This document shows, in pieces, positions 1 to 13,627 of a stretch of DNA of 64,000 bases. Position 1 is the first letter of the stretch. Every line of letters begins with the position of its first letter. This DNA comes from Diprion similis (Eukaryota > Arthropoda > Insecta > Hymenoptera > Diprionidae). The notes beneath the pieces were generated by a model. The model ran no database searches, was not told the DNA's origin, and saw nothing but the letters and a program-made list of their open reading frames with translations. The translations under genes and the position numbers were made by a program. The DNA lies in assembly GCF_021155765.1 (NCBI RefSeq), contig NC_060112.1:8556001-8620000 (forward strand), given 5' to 3'.

Positions 1-2214
1 GTGCTGCAATTAATTTTTGAGGGCGCTATTCCGACGTAATTTTGCGAGAGAAATCGATTGAGCGCAGTCCCAATACGCTGCGAGCAACGGATCAAAAGTT
101 ACAGCCGAAAAACTGCAGATTTCCATCGTCGTTTCTCTGCTGTTGGTCCTACGCTTTTTTTAATGTGTTTTTTGAGTTCCTGGGGTCCCAATTAGCCAGG
201 AAACGGTCATACAAAACAATTCAGAGACCAGAAATTTTCGGCTCCAAAAATCGCAAAAAAAGCAAGGCTAACCCCTTTGGATTTTTGACGAAGATTTCGA
301 CGACTTTGAAAAGTGCTGCAATTAATTTTTGAGAGCGCTATTCCGACGTAATTTTAAGAGAGAAATCGATTGAGCGCAGTCCCAATACGCTGCGAGCAAC
401 GGATCAAAAGTTACAGCCAAAAAACTGCAGATTTCCATCGCCGTTTCTCTGCTGTTGGTCCTACGCTTTTTTCAATGTGTTTTTTGAGTTCCTGGGGTTC
501 CAATTAGCCAGAAAACGGTCATACAAAACAATTCAGAGACCAGAAATTTTCGGCTCCAAAAATCGAAAAAAAAGCAAGGCTAACCCCTTTGGATTTTTAA
601 CGAAAATTTCGACGACTTTGAAAAGTGCTGTAATTAATTTTTAAGGGCGCTATTCCGACGTAATTTTGCGAGAGAAATCGATTGAGCGCAGTCCCAATAC
701 GCTGCGAGCAACGGATCAAAAGTTACAGCCGAAGAACTGCAGATTTCCATCGTCGTTTCTCTGCTGTTGGTCCTACGCTTTTTTTAATGTGTTTTTTGAG
801 TTCCTGGGGTTCCAATTAGCCAAGAAACGGTCATACAAAACAATTCGGAGACCAGAAATTTTCGGCTCCAAAAATCGCAAAAAAAGCAAGGCTAACCCCT
901 TTGGATTTTTGACGAAAATTTCGACGACTTTGAAAAGTGCTGCAATCAATTTTTGAGGGCACTATTCCGACGTAATTTTGCGAGAGAAATCCATTGAGCG
1001 CAGTCCCAATACGCTGCGAGCAACGGATCAAAAGTTACAGCCGAAAAACTGCAGATTTCCATCGTCGTTTCTCTGCTGTTGGTCCTCCGCGTTTTTTAAT
1101 GTGTTTTTTGAGTTCCTGGGGTTCCAATTAGCCAAGAAACGGTCATACAAAACAATTCGGAGACCAGAAATTTTCGGCTCCAAAAATCGCAAAAAAAGCA
1201 AGGCTAACCCCTTTGGATTTTTGACGAAAATTTCGACGACTTTGAAAAGTGCTGTAATTAATTTTTAAGGGCGCTATTCCGACGTAATTTTGCGAGAGAA
1301 ATCGATTAAGCGCAGTCCCAATACGCTGCGAGCAACGGATCAAAAGTTACAGCCGAAAAACTGCAGATTTCCATCGTCGTTTCTCTGCTGTTGGTCCTAC
1401 GCTTTTTTTAATGTGTTTTTTGAGTTCCTGGAGTTTCAAGTAGCCAAAAAACGGTCATACAAAACAATTCAGAGACCAGAAATTTTCGGCTCCAAAAATC
1501 GCAAAAAAAAGCAAGGCTAACCCCTTTGGATTTTTGACGAAAATTTCGACGACTTTGAAAAGTGCTGCAATTAATTTTTGAGGGCGCTATTCCGACGTAA
1601 TTTTGCGAGAGAAATCGATTGAGCGCAGTCCCAATACGCTCTGCGCAACGGATCAAAAGTTACAGCCAAAAAACTGCAGATTTCCATCGCCGTTTCTCTG
1701 CTGTTGGTCCTACGCTTTCTTTAATGTGTTTATTGAGTTCCTGGGGTCCCAATTAGCCAGGAAACGGTCATACAAAACAATTCAGAGACCAGAAATTTTC
1801 GGCTCCAAAAATCGCAAAAAAAGCAAGGCTAACCCCTTTGGATTTTGACGAAAATTTCGACGACTTTGAAAAGTGCTGTAATTAATTTTTAAGGGCGCTA
1901 TTCCGACGTAATTTTGCGAGAGAAACCGATTGAGCGCAGTCCCAATACGCTGCGAGCAACGGATCAAAAGTTACAGCCGAAAAACTGCAGATTTCCATCG
2001 TCGTTTCTCTGCTGTTGGTCCTACGCTTTTTTTAATGTGTTTTTTGAGTTCCTGGGGTTCCAATTAGCCAAAAAACGGTCATACAAAACAATTCAGAGAC
2101 CAGAAATTTTCGGCTCCAAAAATCGCAAAAAAAAGCAAGGCTAACCCCTTTGGATTTTTGACGAAAATTTCAACGACTTTGAAAAGAGCTGCAATTAATT
2201 TTTGAGGGCGCTAT

Positions 2215-4690
2215 TCCGACGTAATTTTGCGAGAGAAATCGATTGAGCGCAGTCCCAATACGCTGCGAGCAACGGATCAAAAGTTACAGCCAAAAAACTG
2301 CAGATTTCCATCGCCGTTTCTCTGCTGTTGGTCCTACGCTTTTTTTAATGTGTTTTTTGAGTTCCTGGGGTCCCAATTAGCCAGAAAACGGTCATACAAA
2401 ACTATTCAGAAACCAGAAATTTTCGGCTCCAAAAATCGCAAAAAAAGCAAGGCTAACCCCTTTGGATTTTTGACGAAAATTTCGACGACTTTGAAAAGTG
2501 CTGCAATTAATTTTTGAGGGCGCTATTCCGACGTAATTTTGAGAGAGAAATCGATTGAGCGCAGTCCCAATACGCTGCGAGCAACGGATCAAAAGTTACA
2601 GCCAAAAAACTGCAGATTTCCATCGCCGTTTCTCTGCTGTTGGTCCTACGCTTTTTTCAATGTGTTTTTTGAGTTCCTGGGGTTCCAATTAGCCAGAAAA
2701 CGGTCATACAAAACAATTCAGAGACCAGAAATTTCCGGCTCCAAATATCGCAAAAAAAGCAAGGCTAACCCCTTTGGATTTTTAACGAAAATTTTGACGA
2801 CTTTGAAAAGTGCTGTAATTAATTTTTAAGGGCGCCATTCCGACGTAATTTTGCGAGAGAAATCGATTGAGCGCAGTCCCAATACGCTGCGAGCAACGGA
2901 TCAAAAGTTACAGCCAAAAAACTGCAGATTTCCATCGTCGTTTCTCTGCTGTTGGTCCTACGCTTTTTTTAATGTGTTTTTTGAGTTCCTGGGGTTCCAA
3001 TTAGCCAAAAAACGGTCATACAAAACAATTCAGAGACCAGAAATTTTCGGCTCCAAAAATCGAACAAAAAGCAAGGCTAACCCCTTTGGATTTTTGACGA
3101 AAATTTCGACGACTTTGAAGAGTGCTGCAATTAATTTTTGAGGGCGCTATTCCGACGTAATTTTGCGAGAGAAATCGATTGAGCGAAGTCCCAATACGCT
3201 GCGAGCAACGGATCAAAAGTTACAGCCAAAAAACTGCAGATTTCCATCGTCGTTTCTCTGCTGTTGGTCCTACGCTTTTTTTAATGTGTTTTTCGAGTTT
3301 CTGGGGTTCCAATTAGCCAAGAAACGGTCATACAAAACAATTCGGAGACCAGAAATTTTCGGCTCCGCAAATCGCAAAAAAAGCAAGGCTAACCCCTTTG
3401 GATTTTTGAAGAAAATTTCGACGACTTTGAAAAGTGCTGCAATTAATTTTTGAGGGCGCTATTCCGACGTAATTTTGCGAGAGAAATCGATTGAGCGCAG
3501 TCCCAATACGCTGCGAGCAACGGATCAAAAGTTACAGCCAAAAAACTGCAGATTTCCATCGTCGTTTCTCTGCTGTTGGTCCTACGCTTTTTTCAATGTG
3601 TTTTTTGAGTTCCTGGGGTTCCAATTAGCCAAAAAACGGTCATACAAAACAATTCGGAGACCAGAAATTTTCGGCTTCAAAAATCGAACAAAAAGCAAGG
3701 CTAACCCCTTTGGATTTTTGACGAAAATTTCGACGACTATGAAAAGTGCTGCAATTAATTTTTGAGGGCGCTATTCCGACGTAATTTTGCGAGAGAAATC
3801 GATTGAGCGCAGTCCCAATACGCTGCGAGCAACGGATCAAAAGTTACAGCCAAAAAACTGCAGATTTCCATCGCCGTTTCTCTGCTGTTGGTCCTACGCT
3901 TTCTTTAATGTGTTTATTGAGTTCCTGGGGTCCCAATTAGCCAGGAAACGGTCATACAAAACAATTCAGGGACCAGAAATTTTCGGCTCCAAAAATCGCA
4001 AAAAAAGCAAGGCTAACCCCTTTGGATTTTGACGAAAATTTCGACGACTTTGAAAAGTGCTGTAATTAATTTTTAAGGGCGCTATTCCGACGTAATTTTG
4101 CGAGAGAAATCGATTGGGCGCAGTCCCAATACGCTGCGAGCAACGGATCAAAAGTTACAGCCGAAAAACTGCAGATTTCCATCGTCGTTTCTCTGCTGTT
4201 GGTCCTACGCTTTTTTTAATGTGTTTTTTGAGTTCCTGGGGTTCCAATTAGCCAAGAAACGGTCATACAAAACAATTCGGAGACCAGAAATTTTCGGCTC
4301 CAAAAATCGCAAAAAAAGCAAGGCTAACCCCTTTGGATTTTTGACGAAAATTTCGACGACTTTGAAAAGTGCTGTAATTAATTTTTAAGGGCGCTATTCC
4401 GACGTAATTTTGCGAGAGAAATCGATTGAGCGCAGTCCCAATACGCTGCGAGCAACGGATCAAAAGTTACAGCCGAAAAACTGCAGATTTCCATCGTCGT
4501 TTCTCTGCTGTTGGTCCTACGCTTTTTTTAATGTGTTTTTTGAGTTCCTGGAGTTCCAATTGGCCAAAAAACGGTCATACAAAACAATTCAGAGACCAGA
4601 AATTTTCGGCTCCAAAAATCGCAAAAAAAAGCAAGGCTAACCCCTTTGGATTTTTGACGAAAATTTCGACGACTTTGAAAAGTGCTGCAA
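2215..4690 (+). repeat. Higher-order satellite block, copy 1
   Basis: Eight consecutive monomers that reappear 3,430 bp downstream in the same order. Shared private variants include GAGAGAGAAATCG near 2,549, GAGCGAAGTCCC near 3,180, a CGAGTTTCTGG variant near 3,294, AATTCAGGGACC near 3,963 and GATTGGGCGCAG near 4,112. The monomer at 3,475 does not match its partner at 6,905, so one copy was replaced after the duplication. Confidence 0.85.
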
Positions 4691-4710
4691 TTAATTTTTG
4701 AGGGCGCTAT

Positions 4711-5333
4711 TCCGACGTAATTTTGCGAGAGAAATCGATTGAGCGCAGTCCCAATACGCTCTGCGCAACGGATCAAAAGTTACAGCCAAAAAACTGCAGA
4801 TTTCCATCGCCGTTTCTCTGCTGTTGGTCCTACGCTTTCTTTAATGTGTTTATTGAGTTCCTGGGGTCCCAATTAGCCAGGAAACGGTCATACAAAACAA
4901 TTCAGAGACCAGAAATTTTCGGCTCCAAAAATCGCAAAAAAAGCAAGGCTAACCCCTTTGGATTTTGACGAAAATTTCAACGACTTTGAAAAGTGCTGTA
5001 ATTAATTTTTGAGGGCGCTATTCCGACGTAATTTTGCGAGAGAAATCGATTGAGCGCAGTCCCAATACGCTCTGCGCAACGGATCAAAAGTTACAGCCAA
5101 AAAACTGCAGATTTCGATCGCCGTTTCTCTGCTGTTGGTCCTACGCTTTCTTTAATGTGTTTATTGAGTTCCTGGGGTCCCAATTAGCCAGGAAACGGTC
5201 ATACAAAACAATTCAGAGACCAGAAATTTTCGGCTCCAAAAATCGCAAAAAAAGCAAGGCTAACCCCTTTGGATTTTGACGAAAATTTCGACGACTTTGA
5301 AAAGTGCTGCAATTAATTTTTGAGGGCGCTATT
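4711..5333 (+). repeat. Recent tandem duplication of one satellite monomer
   Basis: Two successive 311-bp monomers share the rare variants CTCTGCGCAACGG, TTTATTGAGTTCC and the single-T deletion, and differ at only a few bases. The same variant monomer occurs singly at 1,603, in the related block 3,120 bp upstream. This extra copy turns a ten-monomer spacing (978-1,900 against 4,098-5,020) into the eleven-monomer spacing seen further right. Confidence 0.75.
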
Positions 5334-5644
5334 CCGACGTAATTTTGCGAGAGAAATCGATTGAGCGCAGTCCCAATACGCTGCGAGCAACGGATCAAAA
5401 GTTACAGCCAAAAAACTGCAGATTTCCATCGCCGTTTCTCTGCTGTTGGTCCTACGCTTTTTTTAATGTGTTTTTTGAGTTCCTGGGGTTCCAATTAGCC
5501 AAAAAACGGTCATACAAAACAATTCAGAGACCAGAAATTTTCGGCTCCAAAAATCGAACAAAAAGCAAGGCTAACCCCTTTGGATTTTTGACGAAAATTT
5601 CGACGACTTTGAAGAGTGCTGCAATTAATTTTTGAGGGCGCTAT

Positions 5645-8120
5645 TCCGACGTAATTTTGCGAGAGAAATCGATTGAGCGCAGTCCCAATACGCTGCGAGC
5701 AACGGATCAAAAGTTACAGCCAAAAAACTGCAGATTTCCATCGCCGTTTCTCTGCTGTTGGTCCTACGCTTTTTTTAATGTGTTTTTTGAGTTCCTGGGG
5801 TCCCAATTAGCCAGGAAACGGTCATACAAAACAATTCAGAGACCAGAAATTTTCGGCTCCAAAAATCGCAAAAAAAGCAAGGCTAACCCCTTTGGATTTT
5901 TGACGAAAATTTCGACGACTTTGAAAAGTGCTGCAATTAATTTTTGAGGGCGCTATTCCGACGTAATTTTGAGAGAGAAATCGATTGAGCGCAGTCCCAC
6001 TACGCTGCGAGCAACGGATCAAAAGTTACAGCCAAAAAACTGCAGATTTCCATCGCCGTTTCTCTGCTGTTGGTCCTACGCTTTTTTCAATGTGTTTTTT
6101 GAGTTCCTGGGGTTCCAATTAGCCAGAAAACGGTCATACAAAACAATTCAGAGACCAGAAATTTTCGGCTCCAAAAATCGCAAAAAAAGCAAGGCTAACC
6201 CCTTTGGATTTTCAACGAAAATTTCGACGACTTTGAAAAGTGCTGTAATTAATTTTTAAGGGCGCTATTCCGACGTAATTTTGCGAGAGAAATCGATTGA
6301 GCGCAGTCCCAATACGCTGCGAGCAACGGATCAAAAGTTACAGCCAAAAAACTGCAGATTTCCATCGTCGTTTCTCTGCTGTTGGTCCTACGCTTTTTTT
6401 AATGTGTTTTTTGAGTTCCTGGGGTTCCAATTAGTCAAAAAACGGTCATACAAAACAATTCAGAGACCAGAAATTTTCGGCTCCAAAAATCGAACAAAAA
6501 GCAAGGCTAACCCCTTTGGATTTTTGACGAAAATTTCGACGACTTTGAAGTGTGCTGCAATTAATTTTTGAGGGCGCTATTCCGACGTAATTTTGCGAGA
6601 GAAATCGATTGAGCGAAGTCCCAATACGCTGCGAGCAACGGATCAAAAGTTACAGCCAAAAAACTGCAGATTTCCATCGTCGTTTCTCTGCTGTTGGTCC
6701 TACGCTTTTTTTAATGTGTTTTTCGAGTTTCTGGGGTTCCAATTAGCCAAGAAACGGTCATACAAAACAATTCGGAGACCAGAAATTTTCGGCTCCGAAA
6801 ATCGCAAAAAAAGCAAGGCTAACCCCTTTGGATTTTTGAAGAAAATTTCGACGACTTTGAAAAGTGCTGCAATTAATTTTTGAGGGCGCTATTCCGACGT
6901 AATTTTGCGAGAGAAATCGATTGAGCGCAGTCCCAATACGCTGCGAGCAACGGATCAAAAGTTACAGCCAAAAAACTGCAGATTTCCATCGTCATTTCTC
7001 TGCTGTTGGTCCTACGCTTTTTTTAATGTGTTTTTTGAGTTCCTGGGGTTCCAATTAGCCAGGAAACGGTCATACAAAACAATTCAGAGACCAGAAATTT
7101 TCGGCTCCAAAAATCGAAAAAAAAGCAAGGCTAACCCCTTTGGATTTTTGACGAAAATTTCGACGACTTTGAAAAGTGCTGCAATTAATTTTTGAGGGCG
7201 CTATTCCGACGTAATTTTGCGAGAGAAATCGATTGAGCGCAGTCCCAATACGCTGCGAGCAACGGATCAAAAGTTACAGCCAAAAAACTGCAGATTTCCA
7301 TCGCCGTTTCTCTGCTGTTGGTCCTACGCTTTCTTTAATGTGTTTATTGAGTTCCTGGGGTCCCAATTAGCCAGGAAACGGTCATACAAAACAATTCAGG
7401 GACCAGAAATTTTCGGCTCCAAAAATCGCAAAAAAAGCAAGGCTAACCCCTTTGGATTTTGACGAAAATTTCGACGACTTTGAAAAGTGCTGTAATTAAT
7501 TTTTAAGGGCGCTATTCCGACGTAATTTTGCGAGAGAAATCGATTGGGCGCAGTCCCAATACGCTGCGAGCAACGGATCAAAAGTTACAGCCGAAAAACT
7601 GCAGATTTCCATCGTCGTTTCTCTGCTGTTGGTCCTACGCTTTTTTTAATGTGTTTTTTGAGTTCCTGGGGTTCCAATTAGCCAAGAAACGGTCATACAA
7701 AACAATTCGGAGACCAGAAATTTTCGGCTCCAAAAATCGCAAAAAAAGCAAGGCTAACCCCTTTGGATTTTTGACGAAAATTTCGACGACTTTGAAAAGT
7801 GCTGTAATTAATTTTTAAGGGCGCTATTCCGACGTAATTTTGCGAGAGAAATCGATTGAGCGCAGTCCCAATACGCTGCGAGCAACGGATCAAAAGTTAC
7901 AGCCGAAAAACTGCAGATTTCCATCGTCGTTTCTCTGCTGTTGGTCCTACGCTTTTTTTAATGTGTTTTTTGAGTTCCTGGAGTTCCAATTAGCCAAAAA
8001 ACGGTCATACAAAACAATTCAGAGACCAGAAATTTTCGGCTCCAAAAATCGCAAAAAAAAGCAAGGCTAACCCCTTTGGATTTTTGACGAAAATTTCGAC
8101 GACTTTGAAAAGTGCTGCAA
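5645..8120 (+). repeat. Higher-order satellite block, copy 2
   Basis: This is the partner of the block at 2,215-4,690, offset by 3,430 bp (eleven monomers). The same private variants occur near 5,979, 6,610, 6,724, 7,393 and 7,542. The block ends before the monomer at 8,153, which no longer matches the monomer at 4,723. Confidence 0.85.
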
Positions 8121-11100
8121 TTAATTTTTGAGGGCGCTATTCCGACGTTATTTTGCGAGAGAAATCGATTGAGCGCAGTCCCAATACGCTGCGAGCAACG
8201 GATCAAAAGTTACAGCCAAAAAACTGCAGATTTCCATCGTAATTTCTCTGCTGTTGGTCCTACGCTTTTTTCAATGTGTTTTTTGAGTTCCTGGGGTTCC
8301 AATTAGCCAGGAAACGGTCATACAAAACAATTCAGAGACCAGAAATTTTCGGCTCAAAAAATCGCAAAAGAAGCAAGGCTAACCCCTTTGGATTTTTGAC
8401 GAAAATTTCGACGACTTTGAAGAGTGCTGCAATTAATTTTTGAGGGCGCTATTCCGACGTAATTTTGCGAGAGAAATCGATTGAGCGCAGTCCCAATACG
8501 CTGCGAGCAACGGATCAAAAGTTACAGCCAAAAAACTGCAGATTTCCATCGTCGTTTCTCTGCTGTTGGTCCTACGCTATTTTTAATGTGTTTTCTGAGT
8601 TTCTGGGGTTCCAATTAGCCAAGAAACGGTCATACAAAACAATTCGGAGACCAGAAATTTTCGGCTTCGAAAATCGCAAAAAAAGCAAGGCTAACCCCTT
8701 TGGATTTTTGACGAAAATTTCGACGACTTTGAAAAGTGCTGCAATCAATTTTTGAGGGCACTATTTCGACGTAATTTTGCGAGAGAAATCGATTGAGCGC
8801 AGTCCCAATACGCTGCGAGCAACGGATCAAAAGTTACAGCCAAAAAACTGCAGATTTCCATCGCCGTTTCTCTGCTGTTGGTCCTACGCTTTTTTTAATG
8901 TGTTTTTTGAGTTCCTGGGGTCCCAATTGGCCAGGAAACGGTCATACAAAACAATTCAGAGACCAGAAATTTTCGGCTCCAAAAATCGAACAAAAAGCAA
9001 GGCTAACCCCTTTGGATTTTTGACGAAAATTTCGACGACTTTGAAAAGTGCTGCAATTAATTTTTGAGGGCGCTATTCCGACGTAATTTTGCGAGAGAAA
9101 TCGATTGAGCGCAGTCCCAATACGCTGCGAGCAACGGATCAAAAGTTACAGCCAAAAAACTGCAGATTTCCATCGCCGTTTCTCTGCTGTTGGTCCTACG
9201 CTTTTTTTAATGTGTTTTTTGAGTTCCTGGGGTCCCAATTAGCCAGGAAACGGTCATACAAAACAATTCAGAGACCAGAAATTTTCGGCTCCAAAAATCG
9301 CAAAAAAAGCAAGGCTAACCCCTTTGGATTTTTGACGAAAATTTCGACGACTTTGAAAAGTGCTGCAATTAATTTTTGAGGGCGCTATTCCGACGTAATT
9401 TTGCGAGAGAAATCGATTGAGCGCAGTCCCAATACGCTCTGCGCAACGGATCAAAAGTTACAGCCAAAAAACTGCAGATTTCCATCGCCGTTTCTCTGCT
9501 GTTGGTCCTACGCTTTCTTTCATGTGTTTATTGAGTTCCTGGGGTCCCAATTAGCCAGGAAACGGTCATACAAAACAATTCAGAGACCAGAAATTTTCAG
9601 CTCCAAAAATCGCAAAAAAAAGCAAGGCTAACCCCTTTGGATTTTTGACGAAAATTTCGACGACTTTGAAAAGTGCTGTAATTAATTTTCGAGGGCGCTA
9701 TTCCGACGTAATTTTGCGAGAGAAATCGATTGAGCGCAGTCCCAATACGCTGCGAGCAACGGATCAAAAGTTACAGCCAAAAAACTGCAGATTTCCATCG
9801 TCGTTTCTCTGCTGTTGGTCCTACGCTTTTTTCAATGTGTTTTTTGAGTTCCTGGGGTTCCAATTAGCCAAAAAACGGTCATACAAAACAATTCGGAGAC
9901 CAGAAATTTTCGGCTTCAAAAATCGAACAAAAAGCAAGGCTAACCCCTTTGGATTTTTGACGAAAATTTCGACGACTTTGAAGAGTGCTGCAATTAATTT
10001 TTGAGGGCGCTATTCCGACGTAATTTTGCGAGAGAAATCGATTGAGCGCAGTCCCAATACGCTGCGAGCAACGGATCAAAAGCTACAGCCAAAAAACTGC
10101 AGATTTCCATCGTCGTTTCTCTGCTGTTGGTCCTACGCTTTTTTTAATGTGTCTTTCGAGTTTCTGGGGTTCCAATTAGCCAAGAAACGGTCATACAAAA
10201 CAATTCGGAGACCAGAAATTTCCGGCTCCGAAAATCGCAAAAAAAGCAAGGCTAACCACTTTGGATTTTTGACGAAAATTTCGACGACTTTGAAAAGTGC
10301 TGCAATCAATTTTTGAGGGCACTATTTCGACGTAATTTCGCGAGAGAAATCGATTGAGCGCAGTCCCAATACGCTGCGAGCAACGGATCAAAAGTTACAG
10401 CCAAAAAACTGCAGATTTCCATCGCCGTTTCTCTGCTGTTGGTCCTACGCTTTTTTTAATGTGTTTTTTGAGTTCCTGGGGTTTCAATTAGCCAGGAAAC
10501 GGTCATACAAAACAATTCAGAGACCAGAAATTTTCGGCTCCAAAAATCGAAAAAAAAGCAAGGCTGACCCCTTTGGATTTTTGACGAAAATTTCGACGAC
10601 TTTGAAAAGTGCTGCAATTAATTCTTGAGGGCGCTATTCCGACGTTATTTTGCGAGAGAAATCGATTGAGCGCAGTCCCAATACGCTGCGAGCAACGGAT
10701 CAAAAGTTACAGCCAAAAAACTGCAGATTTCCATCGCCGTTTCTCTGCTGTTGGTCCTACGCTTTTTTTAATGTGTTCTTTGAGTTCCTGGGGTTTCAAT
10801 TAGCCAGGAAACGGTCATACAAAACAATTCAGAGACCAGAAATTTTCGGCTCCAAAAATCGAAAAAAAAGCAAGGCTGACCCCTTTGGATTTTTGACGAA
10901 AATTTCGACGACTTCGAAAAGTGCTGCAATTAATTCTTGAGGGCGCTATTCCGACGTTATTTTGCGAGAGAAATCGATTGAGCGCAGTCCCAATACGCTG
11001 CGAGCAACGGATCAAAAGTTACAGCCAAAAAACTGCAGATTTCCATCGTCATTCCTCTGCTGTTGGTCCTACGCTTTTTTCAATGTGTTTTTTGAATTCC

Positions 11101-12888
11101 TGGGGTTCCAATTAGCCAGGAAACGGTCATACAAAACAATTCAGAGACCAGAAATTTTCGGCTCAAAAAATCGCAAAAAAAGCAAGGCTAACCCCTTTGG
11201 ATTTTTGACGAAAATTTCGACGACTTTGAAGAGTGCTGCAATTAATTTTTGAGGGCGCTATTCCGACGTAATTTTGCGAGAGAAATCGATTGAGCGCAGT
11301 CCCAATACGCTGCGAGCAACGGATCAAAAGTTACAGCCAAAAAACTGCAGATTTCCATCGTCGTTTCTCTGCTGTTGGTCCTACGCTTTTTTTAATGTGT
11401 TTTTTGAGTTTCTGGGGTTCCAATTAGCCAAGAAACGGTCATACAAAACAATTCGGAGACCAGAAATTTTCGGCTTCGAAAATCGCAAAAAAAGCAAGGC
11501 TAACCCCTTTGGATTTTTGACGAAAATTTCGACGACTTTGAAAAGTGCTGCAATTAATTTTTGAGGGCGCTATTCCGACGTAATTTTGCGAGAGAAATCG
11601 ATTGAGCGCAGTCCCAATACGCTGCGAGCAACAGATCAAAAGTTACAGCCAAAAAACTGCAGATTTCCATCGCCGTTTCTCTGCTGTTGGTCCTACGCTT
11701 TTTTCAATGTGTTTTTTGAGTTCCTGGGGTTCCAATTAGCCAGAAAACGGTCATACAAAACAATTCAGAGACCAGAAATTTTCGGCTCCAAAAATCGCAA
11801 AAAAAGCAAGGCTAACCCCTTTGGATTTTTGACGAAAATTTCGACGACTTTGAAAAGTGCTGTAATTAATTTCTAAGGGCGCTATTCCGACGTAATTTTG
11901 CGAGAGAAATCGATTGAGCGCAGTCCCAATACGCTGCGAGCAACGGATCAAAAGTTACAGCCAAAAAACTGCAGATTTCCATCGTCGTTTCTCTGCTGTT
12001 GGTCCTACGCTTTTTTTAATGTGTTTTTTGAGTTCCTGGGGTTCCAATTAGCCAGGAAACGGTCATACAAAACAATTCAGAGACCAGAAATTTTCGGCTC
12101 CAAAAATCGAAAAAAAAAGCAAGGCTAACCCCTTTGGATATTTGACGAAAATTTCGACGACTTTGAAAAGTGCTGCAATTAAATTTTGAGGGCGCTATTC
12201 CGACGTAATTTTGCGAGAGAAATCGATTGAGCGCAGTCCCGATACGCTGCGAGCAACGGATCAAAAGTTACAGCCAAAAAACTGCAGATTTCCATCGTCA
12301 TTTCTCTGCTGTTGGTCCTACGCTTTTTTTAATGTGTTTTTTGAGTTCCTGGGGTTCCAATTAGCCAGGAAACGGTCATACAAAACAATTCAGAGACCAG
12401 AAATTTTCGGCTCCAAAAATCGAACAAAAAGCAAGGCTAACCCCTTTGGATTTTTGACGAAAATTTCGACGACTTTGAAAAGTACTGCAATTAATTTTTG
12501 AGGGCGCTATTCCGACGTAATTTTGCGAGAGAAATCGATTGAGCGCAGTCCCAATACGCTGCGAGCAACGGATCAAAAGTTACAGCCAAAAAACTGCAGA
12601 TTTCCATCGTCATTTCTCTGCTGTTGGTCCTACGCTTTTTTTAATGTGTTTTTTGAGTTCCTGGGGTTCCAATTAGCCAGGAAACGGTCATACAAAACAA
12701 TTCAGAGACCAGAAATTTTCGGCTCCAAAAATCGAAAAAAAAGCAAGGCTAACCCCTTTGGATTTTTGACGAAAATTTCGACGACTTTGAAAAGTACTGC
12801 AATTAATTTTTGAGGGCGCTATTCCGACGTAATTTTGCGAGAGAAATCGATTGAGCGCAGTCCCAATACGCTGCGACTAACGGAATAA

Positions 12889-13627
12889 AACCCACACAAT
12901 ACTTACTCTAACTTTGCACTGGATCTTGAGAACAAAAGGGAAGGAAAATGATTAATCTATCACTATGAAGTTTTCTTTGCTGTTCTCCTATAGTGTATTC
13001 AATAATCCCTCATTCTAGTACAAGCGTTCAGGCATCAGAGTAGAGTACTTCAACAAATTGTCTCATAGCATAAACCGACAGATAGAAAGAATGTGTAGCA
13101 AAACATAAGTGTAATATACATTATCTCAAGCAGAAAATGAACAATATTACAAAGATAGTTATTATCCTAGTTCGCATGTTTATTCCAACATCTGGCCTGC
13201 ACGCAGGTATAATGTATCTCTGTAGCATACCTCATGTATGATAGTATTAGCACTATTTCATGTTATCTGTACCAAAATGAATAAATAAACGAATTTTTTA
13301 ACACTCATCGTATTTTGTCAGTTGTTTGTCCTAACATATTATACATGACTCCTCATGCTATCATTCGTATCCAATCAGACTAGAACGAGCCGTTCTAATC
13401 GATAATTCATTTGACTGAGAATCAAATATTTTGGCACTCTGTTAATTCAAACTTGTAAAGTTAAAAAACATATACGCGCATCTTACAGTTAGAAATCTCA
13501 ATGCTTTTTAATATTCATGCACTGAACTCTTCATTGAAGAAGCGATGCGAAAATAGTTTGGATGCGTTGATGTTTCTATACCTCAAGAAATCAATCAGAG
13601 CAAGTTTATCTTCACCTCACTCTTCAG
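12889..13627. other. Array-flanking AT-rich intergenic DNA
   Basis: Unique-looking AT-rich sequence begins abruptly after the last partial monomer. I see no convincing coding frame, RNA gene or terminal repeat in it. The last 20 bp before 13,628 are pyrimidine-rich and end in CTCTTCAG, a plausible 3' splice site for the ORF that follows. Confidence 0.5.

Larger units (their letters stand above)
1..12888. repeat. Satellite array, about 312-bp monomer, about 41 copies
   Basis: A landmark such as GAGCGCAGTCCCAATACGCT recurs every 311-313 bp from the first base to about 12,880, all in one orientation. Copies differ by a few per cent. Length variants come from single-base changes in two homopolymers: loss of a T in the run before GACGAAAATTTC gives 311, and an extra A in the run before GCAAGGCTAACC gives 313. 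Homology stops in a partial monomer ending near CTGCGACTAACGGAATAAAA. The left end lies outside the window. The monomer has many short A/T tracts and contains a CGAAAATTTCG near-palindrome. Since 312 is a multiple of three, open frames of 60-119 codons appear in every copy on both strands, but plus-strand ones begin at TTG and end at the same conserved stop, so I treat them as non-coding. Centromeric or pericentromeric location is possible but unproven. Confidence 0.97.

Noticed and set aside
42..12813. Dozens of 61-119-codon ORFs on both strands across the first 12.9 kb
   Set aside because: They are copies of satellite monomers in fixed frames, start at TTG rather than ATG on the plus strand, end at a shared stop in each monomer and occur in overlapping frames on both strands. 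Treated as one satellite, not genes.
1..12888. CRISPR-like regular repetition
   Set aside because: The repeat units are about 312 bp, contiguous, without unique spacers, and the genome is eukaryotic.
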